Assembly (NCBI GenBank): GCA_028671895.1
Contig: JAPMAC010000231.1
Coordinates: 11,000,001 to 11,064,000, forward strand
Source: Oenanthe sinensis
Lineage: Eukaryota; Streptophyta; Magnoliopsida; Apiales; Apiaceae
Direction: 5' to 3'
DNA: 64,000 bases
Positions 25,074 through 38,486 of this stretch are shown one piece after another (the first letter of the stretch is position 1; every line of letters starts with the position of its first letter). The notes under the pieces were generated by a model. It made no database searches. It was not told the DNA's origin and was given only the letters and a program-made list of their open reading frames with translations. Position numbers and translations under genes: made by a program.

Positions 25074-25302
25074 AGAAACATTAACAAATTCATTGTTATT
25101 GTATCTATCAAAACTGAAATTTATTTTCAGTCAGTTGTAGCAAAACAAAAATAATAAAATTACTTTTGAAGTTTAAAACACTATCTTCCTTATCTATTTT
25201 TATGTTTGCACCATAAAATTTGTTAATTATTATTTTTGTATGTTGTTAGTAAGAATTAGATATAATTAACCAAGTTGCATTTAAACCCCTCACTCTGCAA
25301 CA
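25074..25302 (+). repeat. Right inverted LTR, second part
   Basis: Continuation of the LTR begun at 11159. Words such as GTTTAAAACACTATCTTCC, TTGTTAGTAAGAATTAGATA and CTCTGCAACA are the reverse complement of the left LTR at 6231-6360. The match runs 7 bp past the LTR end: CTTATCT here, AGATAAG before 6231. Confidence 0.75.
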
Positions 25303-27489
25303 CTTATCTCACCTAACAAAATTTTATGTATTTCTTAATAAAATATTCAATTAATTAATATAATAGATTTTGTAATTGAAAGGATAGTTTGAGCAATGGC
25401 AAAAGATGAGGAAAGCAATGGTTCATCGAGAGAGCAAAATGAAACATTGCTCCTACCTCAATGAATCATTGAGACTGCCTCGATGAACCACTGCGATGGC
25501 AAATAATCTTCGTCGTTCATCACTTTCTCTCACGGTTATGATATGTTGGTTGGTTCTGATACCTATCCAACCTTGGTTAGGGATGTATATTTGAGTCTGA
25601 CTATTTTTATCTTTGGCCAACTTAACTTAACTAGCTGCACTTGGCTGATTGGGTTTACTAATTTCATTAATCATTACTAGATTATAATATATTTACATTT
25701 TAAAATATAAATATAAAATACTTCTATATTAATAAAACGTCTTTTACACTTGAAACATTGCTCGATATAAAATATTATACTAATGAAATGATCCAAACCT
25801 CAATAATTATTCCATAAAATAAAATATTAATATAATTCATAATAAATTTATCTCATATTACAATATTGTATAAAAAAATATAAAAATAAATTAATAATGA
25901 ATTAAATTAAATTATCATTTTAAGTTAAATATTTAAATTATATAAATGATTAATATATAATTTATTAATATCAGCCCTAAAGTATTTTATAAATACACAA
26001 AACACAAATTATCTTTTGGACAGCTGTTTAACAGCTGACATGTGCTTTAGTGATTAGATTAAACACTGGTTTGAACTGGTACGTATCTGATAAGTGTGTA
26101 TATTTCTATATTTCGTGTATTAATATTTTCAAAAGATATATCTACACTGCATATAATTCATATTGGGAATCTACTTTCAAATCTAATGCAAGTAAAGTAG
26201 AATTGGACTATATTATAGTAATATTAGTGTGTGTATATACTGTATTATTTGCAGTGCATGACAGTGAAAGCAGCTGTGAATGTTAAAGGTGATTTGTCTT
26301 TTTGCATAATAATTTTGTGACTTAGTTTCCCAATGTATTTACCCCATTTGTGTTTTTGCACTTGCCCTTTGCCTGAAAATTTGTAATCCACAGTTCTTTT
26401 GTCTGATTTACACGTCAAACATTAACTTTTACGAATTTAATTCATTTTAATTGGTGAAATTTTTGTATACACATATATTCATCATTATTAATTAATAAAA
26501 AATTAATAACTAAACTTCAAACAGGTGTACACGAGCATATACTAGAAAAATCATTAATACCTTACATAGATAAAATAAGTAGATTATGTGTGTGTGCTGG
26601 AGGCCAGTTTTGAAGATGTTTTATAAAAAATGCAGAAAATATCAATGTATAGTATTTACTGAAAATCTTGATAAGTTGTAGAAAATATCCCACAATATTC
26701 TTGTACATTAATTTACACACAAACATATATTTTATATATGAATTTATATTATTAAAGTTACTTTTGAGGATGCTTTTTGTATCTTTAATACTGAAAATCT
26801 CAATCTAGAAGTGCACCTGAACAAGTGTCCTTTTGCATGTTTCCGTCTCTCCTGATAAACCCACCTGTACATAGCTCCAAAATCATGACTTTTCTCACTT
26901 TTTTCCCTTGCTCAGCTGGTGGGGTTTTCTAATTTCTCAACATTGCAAGTTTTGTTTTTTAAATCTTTCTTTTTCTTGTTTGATGGCTGTGTATTCAAAG
27001 GTAAGCAAGTCTTTAATGTTGGGTTTCTTGTAATAATTTGTATATATGATTTGTATCATATGAATGTAATTATTTATTGACATGGGTGATGGGTCCATTT
27101 GATTTTTTTGTATCCTATGTTTCTTTGGGTGCACTTCATATGATTGGTTTTTCTTTACCCATGTTTCTACTGATATCTCTAAAAAAATTGCTTTTGTGTT
27201 ATAAATATTGAAGGTACACTCATTTCTGTGGTGCAGTTGAGAAAGATGTTGGTTGGGCCACCAAATTATTGAGGAGGAGTGCCTTTGAGAGTGTGAAGTT
27301 ACTAATTTCCTTATCTTACAGTTTTGGTTTGTGGGTGGTTTAGTATACATGTGTGTAAGTTAGTCTGAAAATGAAAGGTTTTGAAAGAGTGTTTCTTGTG
27401 ATTGTAGTTAATTGTTGGTTAGAAGACTAGGATCACTGAACTTGTGTGAACATTTATCTAGTTGTGTTTTGGGGCTTTGTCCTAAAAAG
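25303..27489 (+). promoter_or_regulatory. Upstream region of the glycosyltransferase gene
   Basis: About 2.2 kb between the retrotransposon block and the ATG. A small imperfect inverted repeat (CAATGGTTCATCGAG near 25412, CTCGATGAACCACTG near 25478) may be a MITE remnant. A likely 5'-UTR intron runs from a donor at about 26999 (CAAAG then GTAAGC) to an acceptor near 27406 (TGATTGTAG). Joining these would leave a tiny upstream reading frame starting at 26983 that ends quickly, so the ATG at 27490 is preferred. No TATA box could be fixed with confidence. Confidence 0.4.
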
Positions 27490-30400
27490 ATGGCAACTTC
27501 TACAAAAGAGAATATGGAGGCACAAAATAATCAGAAATCTATTGATAGAGTTGTCTCACAAAGAAGTCTTCAAATGAAGAATCAGAAATCACTTGAAAGA
27601 GTTTTGTCACAAAGAGCTTTTCAGATGAGTAATTCGTATCCATGTCAACTATGTGTGTTGGGTTTTCTATGTGGGGTGTGTATGACCACTGTGTTTCTGG
27701 CTGCTCTTACTTCATTTGGTGCTTTAAAATTTGGTTCACTCTCCATTTCCACATTTCCTACTGGCCTTCTGTCATCGGATTTTGGCTCAAGTGTTGCGGG
27801 TAAGTAGAACTTCTTTTAATTATTTGCATACAAGTGTTCATTATTTTCTACCTTTACTCTGCTCTGATCTCTCATATTTTTGGTAGTTTAAATAAGTTTT
27901 TTGTAAGTATAAAGGGAGGGGGAGTCCTGACCTTATAATGGGAGAATGGGCGGGGATGAGCTTTTGCCGATAGGCTATCCTTAAATCCTCAACTAAACTC
28001 TTATTAATATTGTTATGGCGATAATTTTGATTGTAATTTGTAAAAGTATTTGTTCTTATTATAGGTGCAATTGTTTTCTTTTTCGTTATAGCTAGATAAT
28101 GATCTTAGTAAAAAAAGATAAGGAAGTAAGCCTCAAGATAAAAGTTTGTCCTAAGAATCCTCATCAATATCACCTGCCTTTAACTAGATATGTTGGAGTT
28201 ACTAACAGGGTTCACTTATCCTCAAATTTTTTAAAGAATGTGCCAAGTGCAAAGTTCATATATAGAACCGGAACCCAATCATCAAAAATGAAAAAAAAAG
28301 ATACTATTCTTTCCTTTCGCCGAGTGTATCAGGAATTATGTAAAAAACTTGAAAGGAGATTGACAGAATTGAAGCAGAAGCTTTGTATCAAATTCCACAT
28401 AGGTGTGCCAAGAGGAATAGTAGACGGAACTTAAAGTTAACATTAAATCGGTTCACAAATTTCATTTATTAATCATTCTTTTATTCCAAAATTAAACTTT
28501 ACTCAAAGTTGCCAACTGATATTTTTTAACATCTTACACTTCTAAGTTCTATCATACTTCTTTTCTTCCATTTTATAAAGTCAACTACAGACACCTTGGT
28601 AAAAGGAATTTTATTAACTTTTTTTTTTTGTATAAATATTTATCAACTTCTTTAATTTGTTTTTATTTTACTCCCTTTATTTCTTCTATTTTAAAATAGA
28701 ATTTCCTCCTTTTTTTGTAGCTGGGGATGAGTTGATGTTGATTTACCTGTAATAAAGACTCAACTACTGCCCACTTAATTGGATTACTCATCCAGCTCCT
28801 TTTGATGTTGCACTAGAAATACTTCTGTCTTGTACGAGAAATTCACAGTTTCTTGTAGTTTGTAATATTACCACCTTTATCTTTTAAGTGACTCCTTGAC
28901 CACAGAAACACGCCACTTTGGAGTTCTTAATGTGTGGGGAAACATATGTATGTGAAATTCTATCAATAAGCTACTAATGGATGATATGTCAGCATAAACT
29001 ATGTTTCAAGATTGTATACCACAAAATTAGTATGTAAAGACATAATACTTCTATAGAAAAATATAGATACACCAATAAGAATTGTTACTTGAAGACAGTG
29101 TATTAAATCAAATGTGTTTGTTACTATAGAGTAAATTCTGTTTCTAGATCAACATTGAGTACCATATCATTTGTTTTAGAAAAGCTACTAAAGGGAATGC
29201 TTTCTGAGTCCTCTTAGTTAGTTTTGTTGTGGATCGTCTATGACCCTTTTAACTACATAAAAGTCCTGGACATAATAATCATAATGTAATTAGATTTTAG
29301 TCGGAAAATTAAGATATTTGCAATATTTTGCAGATGGTGCCCGCAACGTTTCAAGAACAAAAATAGAACAGATAATTTACTCCAAGAAGAATCATAGCAA
29401 CCTTTCAATCGATGAAAGAGTGTCCTTTATGTACTCAAGTTGGAGTGCTTTCCTGAATAAATCAGTCGAAGACTTTGAACTTCTACATAGTACTGGGCTA
29501 GGCTTACCTAATGCCCCAAAAATTCCTCATCTGGAAAATTGCAAACTGAATGTAGAGGTAAATCAGCATCTTGATAAATGCGTGGAAAATCAGCAGCTCC
29601 CGCCATGGACAATTTGGAAGGGGACCTTACACAATTACCTTCTCTCATCTGCAGAAGAGCAACTGAGGAATTACAACTATAGACCAGTACCTGGACTTTC
29701 TTATCCTCCATGGGTATGTTACCAGTTAATTCTTTTTAATGTAATATTCTTTTTTCTGATATGCAACTTGAGGTACAAATATTACAAGGAAAGATGCCAG
29801 TAATTACACGGATACATACTAAGTCCTAACTATAGCTGTTTTCCACTGTCCCTGGTTAAAAGCAAAGTGGGAAAAAGCCTCAGTATATGATATTATTCAC
29901 ATAATTATGATTCAGAAACAACTTGTTGCAGTAACATCTTTTATGTTAGTCCTCTTCTTTTTGTAGACCAGAATGGGATCAGAGGTTTTGTCTAAGGTTG
30001 GGGGCTGGTTATCATAATATTTGGGATATAAGTGTTGAAAACAGATACACTTAATTAGCAAGAAAAAACAGTTGAAGGTGTTATCCTTAACCTGCGTAGG
30101 CACATAAAATATACAATTTAGTTACATAAAACATATATCATATGGTGGCACACAATATTGTCTCAATTTCTGTTCTCTCATTTGCTCAAGAATTCAACCT
30201 GTTTAGTGTTTGATCCTTCTTTTAAATTTTGAAAATTATCTTTTAGCAGATCTGCCTAAAACCAAGAGCAAGGTAAAAGAAAGCATGCTGCTTTGGCCTT
30301 TCATGTCAATATTTATTTATGATTTAATTTTAATCAATCTTTTCTTTTTAGGCCCTTATTTACATTAATCATTGAACATAACAAGCTCCATTACTTCTTT

Positions 30401-33400
30401 AAAAGGCTGATCATCTAAGATGATATCGACTATATCTACAAATATTATTAGATTAAATTGTGATTATTTATTTGCCTGGTCTTTTGCACTGGTAACATGA
30501 ACTTATGATCTGGTAACTGTTATGTCCTAGGTTATTGTAGATAATTTACTATTTTGACATTTACGTTAGGAGGCTTTGCTTATTTGTATTTACAAATCTG
30601 TGAGTTGTGCAGATCACGGGATCAGATGAAGAAAATTATCCTCTTACTAGGAAAGTGCAAAGTGACATTTGGTTCCGGCAACATCCCTCAAACTGTAATG
30701 ATCCTAGTGTAAAGTTTCTTGTAGCTGACTGGGAAAGACTTCCTGGATTCGGAATTGGAGCTCAGTTTGCTGGCATGTGTGGGCTTCTTGCTATTGCAAT
30801 TAACGAAAGAAGGGTACTTGTCACAAATTACTATAATCGTGCTGATCATGATGGTTGTAGAGGTATTATTTCATTGTGCTGGAAAAGCTTCTTGTTCAAT
30901 AATTAATTTTTTGGTCAATTTATGATTTTGTGAACAATATGAGCAAAATTTTATTTTTTTCAAGTCACTGACAAGGTAAGTAGAAAATTCCACCACCCTC
31001 TCCTTCCATGTTGAACATTTCTAAATTGAAGTATAAATGGCATGTCCTTGTGAATTATTTGAAGTGTATTTCAAGCTAATGCAAATCTGCAATTCTTAGA
31101 GGTCCCAATATCAAAAACTTGGTGGACTAAGAAACTTTAAAGATTGTAATATACTACTAACAAAGGTTTATCTTGATATAGGATCATCTCGCTCTAGCTG
31201 GTCATGCTACTTCTTCCCTGAGACATCCCAGGAATGTCGAGACCGTGCATTTCAGCTGCTAGGGGAAAAGGAAGCATGGGAAAAAGGAATAATAACTACA
31301 AAAGAAAATTATACTTCAAAGGATATATGGACTGGACGTATTCCCAGGTAAGCTGTTCCACGTCTTAGGGTTTGAATACCTCAACAATTTAGGCATGTGA
31401 ATGATAAAATTACTTATTTTCTTACAACTCTTGCATTGATTTTTCTACAGGGTATGGGGTTATCCTTGGAGTTACATGCAGCCAACAACAGAAATAAATG
31501 GTACCCTGGTTTCACATCATAGGAAAATGGACAGGAGGTGGTGGAGAGCACAGGTAAAGCTAAGAGTCATATACAGAAAAATAAGTATATTCTTCTAGCA
31601 GTGTGAAAGGTCACAACTTTATATGATGTCCACATTTTGGTTTTCCTTGTATATACTTGTGATCTTCCTTATATTTGATATTTACTGAGAACGAGATAGA
31701 TTACTTTAAAGGTAGATACGGAATAAACTGTTTTCTATCCTACCTATATTAAAAATAGTGATCAAGTATTATATGAATGAATATTTAACTTTAAAGCCAT
31801 TTCTTTAAAGTACTATCAAAACTTGTTGGGCAGAATAAGGCCTACAAGGCTATAATTATATTAAAAACAGTTAAACATCGAAAAAGAAGCTGGCAAGAGT
31901 ATTTTTCCAAAACAGGATTACACATTTAGGATCCAGATAGTTGGTATCTATATGTGAAATCATAAATGTTGACTTCAATTTTAAAATCCCTTTTGAGACT
32001 AGAAAGATTCTAATTTTCAGCAACTGAAAATGCTTGATAGTGTTTACCTGATATTTGTCCACATGATGTCAATATGAAGGGAAAATATATTATAATGATG
32101 TTATATGTAATTGTACATATTTGGTGAAGAAGTGCTGCATGTTTTTACTTAATTATCTTTAAAGTTATTCCATAGGCCATTCGCTATCTTATGAGGTTTA
32201 AGTCCGAGTACACATGCAACTTGCTGAATGTTGCGCGGCATGAAGCATTCGGATTGGAAGCTGCCAAACTGGTTTTATCATCACCAGCTGAAAATTGGTC
32301 AATGGTATGTCCTATTGGTAGTTATACCATGGTTATAAGTGTATAATAGCCACAAAGTATATAACCTCAACCTATGTCACTTGGACTTGTGCAGATTGCA
32401 ATTGAGCATCTGTATATGTCATGTATAAAATAAGTTAATTCAAATAAGTGAACAGGGATATATAGTTTTTACTATGCATGATACTCCATATGAAGTTGAT
32501 AGCAGAGCAATTGTGTAATATACTTTTCCATATAAATTCGAAGGAAAAATGCTGTCTTTTACTGCTCAGACTGGAGTAGGGTAGAGAAGAAAGGAGATAA
32601 GATATTTGAATTGCTGGATTCTAATTATTTTACTTCCTGATGGGATTAGTGAAGGTGTAAGCTAATTGTTTGCTATCTGAAGCTTGGTATCAACAGTCTC
32701 ATCCATCAACTTCTGTCTAACATAATATGATCCACCAGATCGTCATTTACATACTCACAAAACACAGAATGAGATTTGTTATGTTATCATGTCTATGATG
32801 TACTGGATCACCTCGTTCTGCTTTTTAGACAGCTGCTTAGCCACACTAGTTGACATTTAGTTTATGTGATAGCTCTCTCCAACTATTCTGTGCAGACTCC
32901 CACAACATTATGTTACTCATACTTCCAACTTCTAAGCCCCCCCGCCCCCCCGCCCCCCCCAAAGAAAAAGATGTCTTGTAACTTATCGAAAGGAAAATTT
33001 ACTCAATTAGGTTCCCATAAAGTTTTTGTCTATTAATAGATATGAATCTAGTACCATTGATTTTAATGAAATTGCCTTCTAAGAAGTCCTTTTGTACAGA
33101 GTACTTCCGGTTCAGAGAGGCATAGGTCTGACATAGAAGAATTTGTATGGTCAAATCATAAGCCCTGGATGCCACGACCATTGCTGAGTATGCATGTAAG
33201 AATGGGTGATAAGGCATGTGAAATGAAAGTTGTTGAGTTTGAGGAATACATGCGGCTTGCTCATCGCATCAGAAGCCACTTTCCTCATCTTACTAGCATC
33301 TGGTTGTCTACCGAAATGCAGGTATAGTTTTAGTAGCGTTTCAGTTTATTATATTGTGAATTCTAGTACTAATGTTTACTTGAAATTATCCTAAAAATAA

Positions 33401-33697
33401 ATATATAAAAATCTTCAGGAAGTTATCAACAAGTCAAAATCATATCCTCATTGGAAGTTTTACTACACAAATGTTACGAGGCAAGTAGGAAACATGACAA
33501 TGGCAACATATGAAGCAAGTCTTGGCCGACAAACCAGCACCAACTACCCTTTGGTTAATTTCTTGATGGCTGCAGAGTCCGACTTTTTTATCGGTGCATT
33601 AGGTTCCACATGGTGCTTCCTCATTGATGGCATGAGGAATACGGGAGGGAAAGTAATGGCCGGTTACTTGAGTGTCAACAAGGACCGTTTCTGGTAG
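27490..33697 (+). CDS. GT23/FUT8-like glycosyltransferase, type II membrane protein (8 exons)
   Basis: Exons: 27490-27799, 29334-29713, 30613-30862, 31182-31347, 31451-31553, 32176-32304, 33100-33321, 33419-33697. All junctions are GT/AG with matching phases; total 1,839 nt, 612 aa plus TAG. Residues about 1-50 are a basic cytosolic tail, then one hydrophobic segment (CQLCVLGFLCGVCMTTVFLA), then a stem and a lumenal catalytic part: a Golgi type II topology. FGIGAQFAGMCGLLAIAINE in exon 3 resembles the G-x-G-x-Q block of alpha-1,6-fucosyltransferases. LSMHVRMGDKACEMK then EEYM in exon 7 resembles the nucleotide-sugar-binding HVRRTDK block. Exon 8 ends with a DFFIGALGSTWCFLIDGMR block, as in FUT8. 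Family membership is strong, but donor and acceptor are unknown: plants are not known to make core alpha-1,6-fucose. A polyadenylation signal AATAAA lies at 33836-33841. Confidence 0.85.
28099..28434 (+). other. 111-codon open frame inside intron 1, unassigned
   Basis: Starts at ATG 28099, sense with the host gene, inside its first intron (27800-29333). The product is basic (SKMKKKDTILSFRRVYQE, LERRLTELKQKLCIK) with a possible helical C-terminal half. I recognise no domain, and it has no splice signals joining it to the flanking exons in frame. It may be chance or a degraded insertion. Confidence 0.25.
32938..32960. repeat. C-rich run in intron 6
   Basis: Runs of 5-8 C interrupted by single G. 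Such tracts are prone to length errors in assembly; it lies well away from both splice sites. Confidence 0.8.
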
Positions 33698-34670
33698 ATC
33701 TAAAGATATAGCTAGTTACTAGTTATTGTATCTACAAGTAGAATCACATGTAAATAGTTTCAACTTCATGGATATAGTTGGTTACTAGTTATTTTATCTT
33801 TTATACATGCTTCTGTTTTTGCTTCTTTTCGCTTAAATAAATTAATTATCATAATGAATTTTAATATTGGAAAGCTTTAATTTAGAAAAGAGGAATAAAT
33901 GTATTCTTTCCATCCTAGTATTGAATTATCCATCTCTTATAATAAACCACAGGCGTTTCCGAAATCATTATATTGGTAAGCATTACAAGTATGACAAGGT
34001 CCTATCATTTTGTTAACAAAGGTCAACCAAAATATGATCATAGTTTCACACTTGACGAATCTAAAATTCAATTAACAAGCTCATCTGAGAAAAAAAAAAC
34101 AAATATAAGATCAAAATAGATAAAAGTCTAAGAATTACAACACCCATCTTCCAATTATAATTTTTTGATACCTACTCTCCACACCAACTCCCATTTTTCT
34201 AAAACTCTTTGGGACACCATTCAACCACAACCAACCCATCACCAAGCTATGAATGCAGATCTTCATGGTCTTTATATAGTGTGTCAGCATTTCTCACTGC
34301 CTCCAACTCCATCAACACACACCAACTTCATATAAAGAAATTGCATCATACAATTTGACTATATAAGAAACTGAAGCAGAAAAGAACTAAATAATTGTAC
34401 ATATAGATAGATACACCACGTAGTCCCCAATATTGGAAAAACAGTAAACTTGTAATGATGCAAGGAAATTAAGTTCCTCAAAATTTCCAAGGAAATTTTG
34501 ACAAATACAACAAGAGGGGGCAACATAGCCTAAGAGGCCGTCCAACATACTTCATGTGAATCTTGCCATCACCCATGAAGGAAAGAAATGAGCCTCAGCA
34601 GCAACTGTTATCGTCTCTTGTGGTTGAAGATTCTGAAGCAGAAACCTTACCAGAAATAAACTAAGTATGT
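33698..34670. other. Intergenic space between two convergent genes
   Basis: 974 bp between the stop codons of the glycosyltransferase (+) and the ankyrin gene (-). It holds the 3' UTR of the former, a poly(A) signal at 33836, and presumably the 3' UTR of the latter on the minus strand. No other gene seen. Confidence 0.7.
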
Positions 34671-37600
34671 TTATTCCATATTCTCGCTCACATGGCGTAC
34701 ACTCTCTGGATTTCTGGCTCCTACTTGTTTTCTATTTTTCTTGTTCTTGGCCTTCTTAGCCTTCATACGTCGCTTTTTCTCATTGGCATCGACCCATGTG
34801 TAATCTGATGGTATGTGAAATGGGTCAACTTCATCCTTAAAGCTGCGACCCTCACTATCACTTGACTGTGCACGGTTCCCTTTCATCCATGATATCCATG
34901 ATTGGGACCCTTCTGCTTCTTTCGACTTGGCATCTTGGAAGTGTGCAGGGCTGGAAAGCGGAGTTGAGAACTCCTCGACTGGTTGAAGCTCTTCAAACTT
35001 TGTAAATGTAACCAAGACCCGGATGGTGGGCACAATGGGAATGGCAATCTACAGTTACAAACAATAGGCAAGCCCCACATTGTTTGCCGGTATGTCAGAT
35101 ATAATGGACCACAAGGAAATTTATTCTGCTTGTACAAATACAAAATAAGGGCAAAAATAAAAAAAAAATAGTAAACACAGATGTTAGATCATAATCAACA
35201 GCAAAAGGTATAGTTGCACATTATAACAGATGTCTAAATCTATTTTCAAATTTTAATGGCAAACATTATGCCTGCCAATCATTTTTATGCTCAAAAATGC
35301 AAAGACCCACAAGCTATTGTCCTAGACAAGCTCATACTTTGATCATTTGTAATTTAATCTCTGAATCAGGCATGCATCCCTTGAGCAACATCTTAATGTT
35401 GGTACACGAATCTTATTAATGTCAGAACTTGGTTCAATACTTTCCTACTGAAGGATAATTAAGAGATTGGTAGACATTTGTCCATATTTGATAGACAGTG
35501 GTGTAAATGTGGTATACAGTATAGGGTCTCATTCTATGTTACCAGGACTCAGCTGGAAGAGTCTAACATGATACTTGTTCAAGTGTCGGACTATGCAATA
35601 ATAATTGAAAATTTTGCATCTTTTTGGACCAATATGCAAATATGTTCCCATGTGGTTGCGAGTTCAAGTCCCTGTACAACCAACATTCTCAAATATTTAA
35701 TTTGGACACTAAATGCTATGCCGAGAACTCCTAGCTTCCTAATATTTTACTCTTGAATCCCAAGGGAGGAGAGGTGTAAGAATGATAATAGATTCACCTG
35801 GTGGATTTTCCAAAAGACTTGAGGTTTTAAGAGAGTTTGTCATTTATCGTGGGTATTGCATCATCATCTTTAATTACAAATTTTGGTGAGCTTAGGATAA
35901 TAATTTTGATGCTAGAACCATGTACAACTTATATGCGAGACAATTGTGCTTTCACGCATTGTTGCTACCATTTTTGCAATCTCTTGTTTGCATTTGGCTT
36001 TGCTACTAAATTTAGCAATCTCTTGTTTCCGAGTTATACATTATACGTCCTCACCCTAAATAGCTGAGACTCTAGGAGTGTATATGACACAAATATATGC
36101 ATAACAAGCCTACAATATATTGATGTGTAAAGCACCTTGAAATGATACATGGAAGGGGGCAAGAGATGTACTATGATTGCTTTAACCGATGCCCTTACCT
36201 AACTCCAAAACTTGAACCCCATATTGTAAAGTACTTGAGAGGGTAAGGGAAAAAAGCACCGAGGAGTGTTTTGAAGACCATGTATTCAATCAATGACCTT
36301 ATGGCCGAAAATACAAGCAATACCATAAAGATAAAATAATAATAGATGAGTTCCTTGTTAAAATAAATAGTGGTTTTTATTATTTACATTATCCTTCATA
36401 TTTTAACTCGTATAATGCCTTCACACAAAGTTCTAACATGATATATATTCAAAGAATCATAATTGTTATAGACATGCAAATCTATCAAAACTTATGTTTT
36501 CTCACATTATATAAAATAAAATTACAGGAAAGGAAAGGAAAGGTAAAAATAGAAGTATTTATTTAGGAACTTGAAAGATTATATCCTCAGTACATTTGGT
36601 GCGCTCAGCTAACCAGGCTACATTCGATCATTGCTAATGCTTGTTATATGTCTTAACATATTCATTTATTGAGTATATATTAATTTAGTATATGTGATTG
36701 TAAATCGACTCACAACTTGTTGTTTGATTACATTACACATGTAATATGACGTTGATGATTGCAAGATTAATTATAAGCACAAACCAGAAATAAATGGGGA
36801 AAGAAACAAACAAGAACAAAACCTATATAGGAGGAAGGTATGCTGGTGCAGGGCCTTCGTAAAATAGTCAAAGATGCAGAATACTGGAGCAAAAATTACC
36901 TTGACGGGAAAGGTGCCATACGGTAGTTTTGTAGTTAGAAGCTCCCTCAGTCTTCTAACAGCTTTTACTTTGTTGGCTAAGATATCCAGTAAAGGTATTA
37001 ACTCCTCTGTTTGTAAAGGAAAATCTGGTGTCAACCATAAGACTGGTCTTAAACCTTTTTTATACTCACTCTCATTTTTGGGGTCACCATTAACCCCTTT
37101 TTTCTTTTTCTTCTTGTTGCCCTTATTCTTTTTAAGGTCCCCTGCATCCTCCCTTTGAACATCAGATGATGACCTTTGACTCTCATTAACTTTCTGATTG
37201 CTGCCTTCAGGAGCCAACTTTGAGAACTTCTTTAAGATCTTCGAGTCATCCTGGTTATCACCCCCGCTTTTTGAAGCTTTCTTGTTCCACCCAAACCAGT
37301 TTTTTTTCTCCTTGAAACCATTTGATTCACAACTTTCAAATGATGTTCCGCCACCGTTTTCGTGACCACCCTGAACATCAGACTCATCATCATCACAGGG
37401 ACCTTCAGCATTACCCATGCGAAGTGCAGAATCTAACTGCATTCTTTCTTCAGCTGTTAATACATCATCATACTCATCCTGCTCAGCTCCGTTTACTAAC
37501 CTTTCATCCTCATTCACTGCGAAAAGCTCCTCGTCTGTCATAGCACCAGGTACTCGCCTTGACTTCACACTCACCATCACGTGAAGCATATCATAGACTT

Positions 37601-38486
37601 TTCCCTTCCAGTTTCCTACCATCTCGGTTCTCTCCTGTCTCCGCCAATTCAGATGGGGAACAAGCTCTGCCTGAGTAACGTCAATTCCAGGCCTATACAT
37701 ATTAGTTTGAGACATCAAGGCCACTTCATGAGCAACTTCTGCTTCCGATGGCTGTGCGCCAGCTCCCTCCAAAGCATTCGTGATTTCCTTCTCCTTGTGA
37801 GATAGCACAATTAAAGAACCAGGAGGTAGTGATACATTATTATCATCTGACAGATATCCATCCCCAAGGAAAAGAAAAGTTTGATCAGACCTCTGAATCC
37901 GGAAGCCATCAAAACCAGCAAGAGTCATATCAGCACGGAGGTTTGAACCACGTTTCCATATGCGGTAGGTGTCCGATGGAGCAATTCTACCAATGAACGG
38001 GATCACTGAACTTTCAAAATGAAACGTAATCTCCATATAAAAGTCACGAATCCTAGCAGCTGAAGCAACAATACGAGGCAGACGACGGCACCATTTAGCC
38101 CACGCAAACGGCTGATAATGCCTGGCAATGATCATAGCAATATTCTCCTCTCGGTTACAAACAGCCTCTTGTAACGCACTCCATCCATTCTCATTCTGAA
38201 GACTCCAATCTGCACCTGCAGCCATCAAAATCTCGGCAGAAATAGGATCCCGAAGCCTAACCGCCAAATGTAAAGGGGTCTCTCTCCCCGGAACATCACG
38301 TCGATCAATCACAGCAGAAACAGCATCAGCCTCAGCCTCCGCAGCCAAACTCTCCGCCTCCGTATTAACCTCCCCAGCTTTAGCAAGCTTCGGAAGACTC
38401 GAAATAATCCTCTTCAACGCAGCATAATCAGCCTGCGCAACAGCCAAATGAGCAGGACTATTCACATACACAGACCAATCCTCCAT
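34671..38486 (-). CDS. Ankyrin repeat protein with GPCR-chaperone domain (ANKRD13-like)
   Basis: Coding exons on the minus strand: 38486 to 36900 (529 codons) and 35048 to 34671 (125 codons plus TAA), giving 654 aa. The donor is AAG|GTAATT and the acceptor CTGTAG|ATT. Start chosen at MEDWSVYVNSPAHLAVAQAD; a TTG just upstream is not a start. Residues about 10-125 form ankyrin repeats (TPLHLAVRLRDPISAEILMA, GWSALQEAVCNREENIAMII). Residues about 130-330 match the GPCR-chaperone domain of ANKRD13 proteins (FHFESSVIPFIGRIAPSDTY). Then come a UIM-like acidic helix (TAEERMQLDSALRMG), a lysine-rich linker (KKNKGNKKKKKKG), and a conserved end (IPTIRVLVTFTKFEEL, PFHIPSDYTWVDA). Animal ANKRD13 proteins bind ubiquitinated membrane cargo; a trafficking role in plants is inferred. 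The exon-1 track reads on into intron sequence, which should not be counted as protein. Confidence 0.9.

Noticed and set aside
26050..26286. 78-codon open stretch upstream of the glycosyltransferase
   Set aside because: Does not start with ATG, has no domain, and lies in AT-rich promoter DNA.
29508..29711. Minus-strand open stretch inside exon 2 of the glycosyltransferase
   Set aside because: Antisense shadow of a real exon.
36771..36899. C-terminal 43 codons of the long minus-strand ankyrin frame
   Set aside because: They lie past a consensus donor (AAG|GTAATT); the conserved C-terminus continues at 35048. The tail is intron read-through.
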